Source of the DNA: Artemisia argyi
Taxonomy: Eukaryota; Streptophyta; Magnoliopsida; Asterales; Asteraceae
Direction of reading: 5' to 3'
Assembly: GCA_030686995.1 (NCBI GenBank)
Contig: CM060706.1
Coordinates: forward strand, 138,719,005 to 138,783,004
DNA: 64,000 nt
Positions 58,790 through 64,000 of the stretch are shown here, piece after piece (within the stretch, counting starts at the first letter, position 1; every line of letters begins with the position of its first letter). The notes below the pieces were generated by a model. The model had not been told where the DNA came from and ran no database searches. It was given only the letters and a program-made list of their open reading frames with translations. Both the position numbers and the translations under genes were made by a program.

Positions 58790-59610
58790 TCAGCAAACGC
58801 ATTTAAGCATCAGTCAAACTAGGACCAACAATCGTACGGTCTCCATCATAAGTTTCTTTCAATTATTCATACAAGCTTTTATTTCCCACTCTACTACCAT
58901 TTTTAGAAGCTTTATTAACCTTGAAGCCCATAGAAGCTATAAAATTTGCAGTTTCGTTATAAACCTCGAACACTTCACTATCAATATCCTCATTAACCGG
59001 ATCATCAACCTTTTTAGAAGAAACAATAAAAGAACTAAGAATCATTGATATACAAGGTTTTAGTGGCTTCTAATAATCACCCACTAGCACAAGCTTGCCA
59101 TCAAGCATCTGGCTTGCTAGCTCATTAATCCTTGCAACCAAAATTGTAGTACTTGGACTACCAGATGTCGAACTAGCCACATCTTGGAAAACTTATACTC
59201 CCTCCGTCCCAAAATTATTGTCCAGTTTGAATTTTCAAAGTCAAACTGGTTTAAGTTTGACCATAAATATATATTTTTATTATATAATACTTGATGAAAA
59301 AATTATACCATTGAAAAGTACACTTAAAACCCAATCCATTTATATATTTTGCATCAAATATTATATAACACCCACAAAAATATTTAAGGTCAAAGTAGAA
59401 GAATAAAGACTAAAAAAGTCAGTTATGGACAATAAAAATGGGACGGAGGGAGTACCTGAATTTGACGACCCCTATTTGATCCAAGCTCATCATCTTTCTC
59501 AATCGTATTAAGCACATCAAAAGGATTAGTTAAGCTTGTCTCTACTTCAGAATTATTTTTTGTACCAATTGAACTAGCACCATTCTTCTTAGAGATGGCT
59601 TGTTAAAGGC
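58790..59610 (-). pseudogene. LINE ORF fragment (Asteraceae type), with MITE insertion
   Basis: Read on the minus strand, pieces of one protein can be followed: NPFDVLNTIEKDDELGSN (near 59500), then after a MITE FQDVASSTSGSPSTTILVAR (near 59170-59110), then SSKKVDDPVNEDIDSEVFEV (59018-58959) and NKSLYE at 58866. This wording is common in the gag-like first part of Asteraceae LINE proteins, before the endonuclease. Stops at about 59070 and 58862 and the MITE break it. A long T run at 58535 downstream on this strand could be its poly(A) tail. Confidence 0.6.
59198..59452. mobile_element. Stowaway-like (Tc1/mariner) MITE
   Basis: The ends CTCCCTCCGTCCC and GGGACGGAGGGAG form a perfect 13-bp inverted repeat flanked by TA on both sides. 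It is 255 bp and AT-rich inside. It is inserted in the LINE fragment. Confidence 0.95.
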
Positions 59611-59704
59611 TTAAACTAAACCTTAGAACCCACATTAGTACCACGAGAATTATGTCTAGGACATAGAGTTGAAATATAAGAAAAAATATCCATGTTTTAT
59701 AATT

Positions 59705-60082
59705 AGTATAAATATAGATTTGAAGTTGCGGTTAGTTTGCATCATTGATCTTTAATCTTTTTTTTAAGAAGGTCTATTTCATATAAAACGGTACAATTGT
59801 AATCTCCTGCTCTGCTCCAGAATGCCTAGTTTTTTAGGCTATTAGCCTTTCACATATAACAGGGTTAAAGCATATGCACTATATGTTTAGGTTTATTTGA
59901 TCCGTATACACTTTTAGTATACATTCAAAAAATCAAAGTATAAATTTGATAATTCTGATTAGACTAACAATAGAATATCATCGTTAAATACACTAGGTAA
60001 TAAGTTACCTTTGGCATCCGATTAAACTTGGGTTCGATAGTATACTTTCTAAATGGGATATATGTATTTCATGTAAGAAACA

Positions 60083-60177
<95 letters not shown>

Positions 60178-60840
60178 CTTGTTCATCAACACCAGGTCAG
60201 CAAGTGGCTCTTTCATTAGGAGACGATACGACGTTTTTCATAAAACGATAGAGACAACAAATTAGAGTTTAAATATTCGGCTCGTATATATCCCTTTATT
60301 ATTTTATTTTACTTATAATTAAACACAAGAAAACAATCCTTTCAACTTAGCATCATTTTAGCTAGTTGCAACTAGCAAAATTCTTTCTTATTCGCTAATT
60401 ATGTCGGGTTTTATACTTTGATCTTCTAGATGTATACTAAATTGTGTAGTGACTCAAGCGGAAATAAACGCATAGTACGATGCCTCTAGTAATTTTCAAT
60501 CTGACGTGTTTGTGTGCAACATAAGTTGCTAGAATAAAGTTGTTAAAATATTTTTCTGTTAAATTTGAGGTTGCGGTTAGTTTGCTTCATTGATCTTTAA
60601 TCTTTTTTTAAAACGGTGTATTTCAAATAGAAGGGCAAAATTGTAATAATCTCTTGCCCAGGATTGCTTAAAGTAGTTGTTTAGTCTATTATACCCGTTC
60701 ATGTATAACAAGGTTAAAGCAGCTGTACTATGTGCTTACGTTTACTTGATTCAGTATACAGTTTTGTATACATTTATGACAAAATCATTCGACTAATACA
60801 CTAGGTAAATCAGTCACCCTTTAGCATCTGACTAAACTTG
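59705..60840 (+). repeat. Spaced direct duplication
   Basis: Two diverged copies, about 59708-60040 and 60565-60840, share GTTGCGGTTAGTTTGC.TCATTGATCTTTAATC and the end ACTAGGTAA...GCATC.GA.TAAACTTG. They could be LTRs or halves of an unknown element. The (AT)n tract and about 390 bp of AT-rich sequence lie between. No gene. Confidence 0.7.
60088..60176. repeat. (AT)n microsatellite
   Basis: About 44 AT units. Confidence 0.97.
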
Positions 60841-60841
60841 T

Positions 60842-61041
60842 TTGATAATATGCTTTTCTTTCTTCATATGGGTTGGGTGGGTTAAATATTGGGTCTTTGA
60901 GGGCAAAAAATGGGCTTTAGTGGGAAAATGGTGGTGGAGGTTTTGGGTGGAAGGTGATGCACTTTGGGTGAAGGTGATTAGGAGTATCCATGGTAGTGAT
61001 GGGGGGTTAACGGGTGGGGAGGGTCTTAGAAATCGCAATAA

Positions 61042-61079
<38 letters not shown>

Positions 61080-61228
61080 GTTTGGAATGACATTGTAAGG
61101 GTAGGAGTTGACATTGATAAAGTTGGGGTTGAGTTTACATCATCTATTGTTAAGAAGGTGGGGAGTGGGAATAATACGACTTTTTGGGTAGATAGGTGGA
61201 TTGGAAATACAAGATTATGTGATACATT
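60842..61228 (+). pseudogene. LINE reverse transcriptase C-terminal (zf-RVT) fragment
   Basis: Frame one (60842-61042) contains LWVKVIRSIHGSDGG. After a 36-base G run the match continues in another frame: GVWNDIVRVGVDIDKVGVEF and GSGNNTTFWVDRWIGNTRL. This is the zinc-binding region downstream of the RT domain in plant LINE (RNA-directed DNA polymerase) proteins. It is cut off at 61228 by the Copia LTR. Only the end of a LINE remains. Confidence 0.75.
61043..61078 (+). repeat. Uninterrupted 36-base G tract
   Basis: ACG followed by G36 and TGTTTGG. It interrupts a LINE coding frame. Confidence 0.95.
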
Positions 61229-61937
61229 TGTTGGAATATATGAATAATATAAAACAATAAACATATAAACATCAAAGAGTACGCAGCGGAATAGATCAAA
61301 TACAAATAATAAATTAACCGAATATAAATGGATACGTACCTCTTGATTCAAGCAAGAACAAGAACTTATAAACCCTAGGAGAGGGCTTATATGGATCGAC
61401 TAGGGCTAGTCACAAGGCAAGATCACCGTTAGCAAAAGTATGCTAACACTTCGTTCTCACACACACACGTACTATAAGCGTTTCAATGGAAATGCTAGAT
61501 TCGTAGTACACGAAAAGATTAAACTATTGGTCCTATCAATCAAAGATCGATTAGACACAAAGAAAGAGATTAGAGAAGATTAGGTTGCTATGGAACCAAG
61601 GGATGATTAGAATGAATGAGAGGGGTCTCATTATATACTAATCAAGAGGCTTGGAGCAAAAGCTATCCCAAACCCTATGTGGTTATGGGTGTGGCCGGCC
61701 ATGGGTTACAAAAGCCCAACCCGAACCGAACTTTCACTCTTTTCCAACTCTAGTCCTTCATGTCTTGTCTAACGGTCGTTAGTTACCGTTAAGTTTATAT
61801 TTCGTGTATTTAATAATTATTCGTCACTAAAACAATAATTATTAATTCATTGAAACTCATACGTAAAGTGTGCAATCCCGAAGTCTCGAGTTCGAATCCG
61901 GTCATGATATATTAATTTATTATCCGTCAAACTAACA
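61229..61937 (-). repeat. 3' LTR of Copia-2
   Basis: Element strand: TGTTAGTTTGACGG...ATATATTCCAACA, 709 bp. It aligns loosely with the Copia-1 LTR (shared CGGGATT.CACAC, ACTAACGACCGTTA-like and ATGGCCGGCC blocks), so it is a sister family. Left flank ACATT (61224-61228) should recur at the other end, outside the window. Confidence 0.85.
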
Positions 61938-61949
61938 GCTCCCACTCGG
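61938..61949 (-). other. Polypurine tract of Copia-2
   Basis: GCTCCCACTCGG on the plus strand is CCGAGTGGGAGC on the element strand, directly next to the LTR. Confidence 0.8.
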
Positions 61950-64000
61950 ATATAGATTAATGTAACAATGACAATGGTTAGTCTAGCATAACACGCCAAT
62001 GCCCCCAGAACGATCTCGAGTATGGTTTCCTGGAAAAAACCACCTTTGATGATTCATCATCATACTTATCCTTTTGATTCTAATACTATGTTAATTTGGA
62101 TATGGATTGAAGTCATTCCATAATTAACTAGTGTTTCTCGTTATTTATGATTAAGCAAGATTACCAACTCTTCTGAACGTATTCCAGATAGACCTTGGGC
62201 ATGGCCATGCAAACATCTTGTTAATCCTACGAGCGGCCAAACAGTATTATACTTCAAAACAAATTTGAAGGAACCAAATCCTGTATTGACTACAAGCATA
62301 ACCTATGAACTTCGCATCACTTCTGAAAATAATCCTTATAACTACCAGTTACGGATAGCGTTAGATTATCTCACAGAAAATGAGCTACATCCACAGTAGT
62401 TACCTAGTATCTCAAGTCTGAGGATAAATATTCATGATTTACTCTAATGACAACATCCATAAGTACAATCATGTAATTGGGATTTTGTCCTATATCCAAT
62501 TTATCCAGTATTGAATATCATCTGAAATTGGCATGTCTACGCATTAATATATTTTAATATATTATACCAAAACTCAGATTTGTCTTAGTTCAATGATACT
62601 CCCATATCATTAATTGACAACGGACTATTTAGAATAACATAACATAAGTTATTCATGGATTAAACATGCAAATATGGGATACAATTTATTATTAATGAAA
62701 ACAAACGTACTCAGTACTTTAATTCATTATTAAATAATAATTGCTTAACATCCCTTATCCAAATACTAAATAGATCAATGCATGAAAATTCTCGTTAATG
62801 AATTTTGTCTCAAGTAATACCAATCATACTTGTTGACAATTATGCCCAAGTAATGATAATCATACTTGTTGACAAGGCATTATTTAACTAACTTTGATCT
62901 ATCGGAATTTTGAGAATACTTATTTCAATAATGAAATTCTTGTATATGTGCATTCAAATAATTTGATATAACCACATAATACATCATAAAATGTGTATGA
63001 CATCCTCAACATACAATTTATGATAATTAAACTTCCAAACCTTTAAAGTTTAAAGTATTCTTATTCTTTAACGTATAATGCAACTATGCTTTTCGTTAAG
63101 CATAACTAGTACACATGGCTATTAACAAGGATGAAATCCTTCCATGACTAGTATTGAGTGTCATCTCAATTTATATTAGCATCATTGTATGCAAACAACA
63201 ATATGCTCTTTTCCGTAAACTTCAATGTGTAATGTTTTATTCCTTCCAAACTTTCAAGTTTGTTGGCTATGACAATTTTAAAAATTGTTCATTTATAGAA
63301 TCTAGAAATTGTTCCAGGCTAAGGATGTGATTCTATATCTAAATATATTCCTTTAGAATATTCATTACACAACTTATCTAATATCTTTCGTTAGATATCA
63401 ATGTTGTCAAATCATCTTTTATCAAAGCATGATATAACAACAACATGATCTACATGAAAAATTCTCGTTTCCAACTTAATTTCATTCATGTACTACATAT
63501 CCATTTAAACTTTCTAAATGATATATCATGTTCTATTAGATTCATTTACCGCACATGTTTACATCAATAAACATATATTCAAGGTTGTATGTTTTACTTA
63601 TTAAATCTATCAAGTAAAGTTTCATTCCAAGTTATGACTTACCATTTAACTTATATAGAATGTTACTTCCTATATGTTATACAACATATATGATTTAAAT
63701 AAGTAAACATAATACTCCCACTAGCTTTCAGAATTACTTAGGAGTTATCTTATTTTAAATTATAAATCAAAACATAGATTTAATATTTAAACATAAGATT
63801 TATCTCCTTGATGCATGCATCTATCCATACTTAGATTCTTGCATTTTGTATACTTTCAAAGTTTAAATGAATTCATAAAACTCTTAATTACTCATCGTCC
63901 TCGCTTAAGTAATTATATAAGAAAGAGGTTTTATAATCCATTGTCAAATTTCATATTCATAAAATGAGTATGACAATTACCATCTTTGTATTTTAATGTG

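Larger units (their letters stand above)
61229..64000 (-). mobile_element. Second Copia element (Copia-2), 3' part, runs off the window
   Basis: The LTR (61229-61937) is followed, on the plus strand, by GCTCCCACTCGG, the reverse of the same polypurine tract as Copia-1. Next comes text matching the Copia-1 3' region in reverse (CCAATGCCCCCAG, TTTCCTGGAAAAAACC, GATTCATCAT). From there to 64000 no pol is reached, so its 3' untranslated region exceeds 2 kb. Several CCCACTAG / TCCCACT motifs occur (about 63716). Confidence 0.85.

Overview
This is a stretch of plant nuclear DNA, AT-rich and almost entirely made of nested transposable elements. The families point to Asteraceae. The gag proteins of the Ty3/Gypsy elements carry wording (for example DYASSRTDEAG...KWYTFKPE) that I associate with repeats of Anthemideae such as Tanacetum, Artemisia and Chrysanthemum. 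That taxonomic call is inference from memory. Nothing looks bacterial or organellar.

Layout. 1-2102 is the 3' end of a non-autonomous Athila-like Ty3/Gypsy element, and 3745-10437 is a complete relative (TSD GATAT) with one intact gag-like ORF and no pol. From 12428 to 52073 lies a single Ty1/Copia element whose two 726-bp LTRs are 38 kb apart, because other elements jumped into it. A 480-bp CACTA miniature element sits in its leader. A 31.2-kb CACTA (En/Spm) transposon (16190-47413, TSD GTT) sits exactly between its gag and protease codons. The CACTA element carries a broken TNP2-type transposase on the minus strand, a ten-exon Transposase_24/DUF8039-type gene on the plus strand, an unknown 123-aa ORF, a (GGT)n block and a 141-bp satellite. 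Its subterminal arrays include 180-bp units at the right end. It was itself invaded by a second CACTA (27451-34176, in the satellite), an Athila-like element on the minus strand (38976-46698, in the 180-bp array) and a hAT miniature element (16560-17090). The second CACTA hosts a hAT and a PIF-like miniature element.

Right part. A deleted PIF/Harbinger transposase lies at about 52.3-54.7 kb. A 460-bp tandem duplication is followed by the only convincing host gene, a three-exon small secreted peptide precursor (56971-57908) with a PSY-like sulfated-peptide motif. LINE remnants on both strands follow, one carrying a Stowaway-like MITE. The window ends inside a second, minus-strand Copia element of the same broad family as the first (LTR 61229-61937).

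All transposon pol and transposase genes visible here are broken by stops, frameshifts or a lost catalytic residue. The pieces most likely to act are the secreted-peptide gene and the intact gag-only ORF. The most striking unexplained signal is a cluster of TGACGGCGTCA palindromes just upstream of the TATA box in all five Athila-like LTRs, on both strands of the window.
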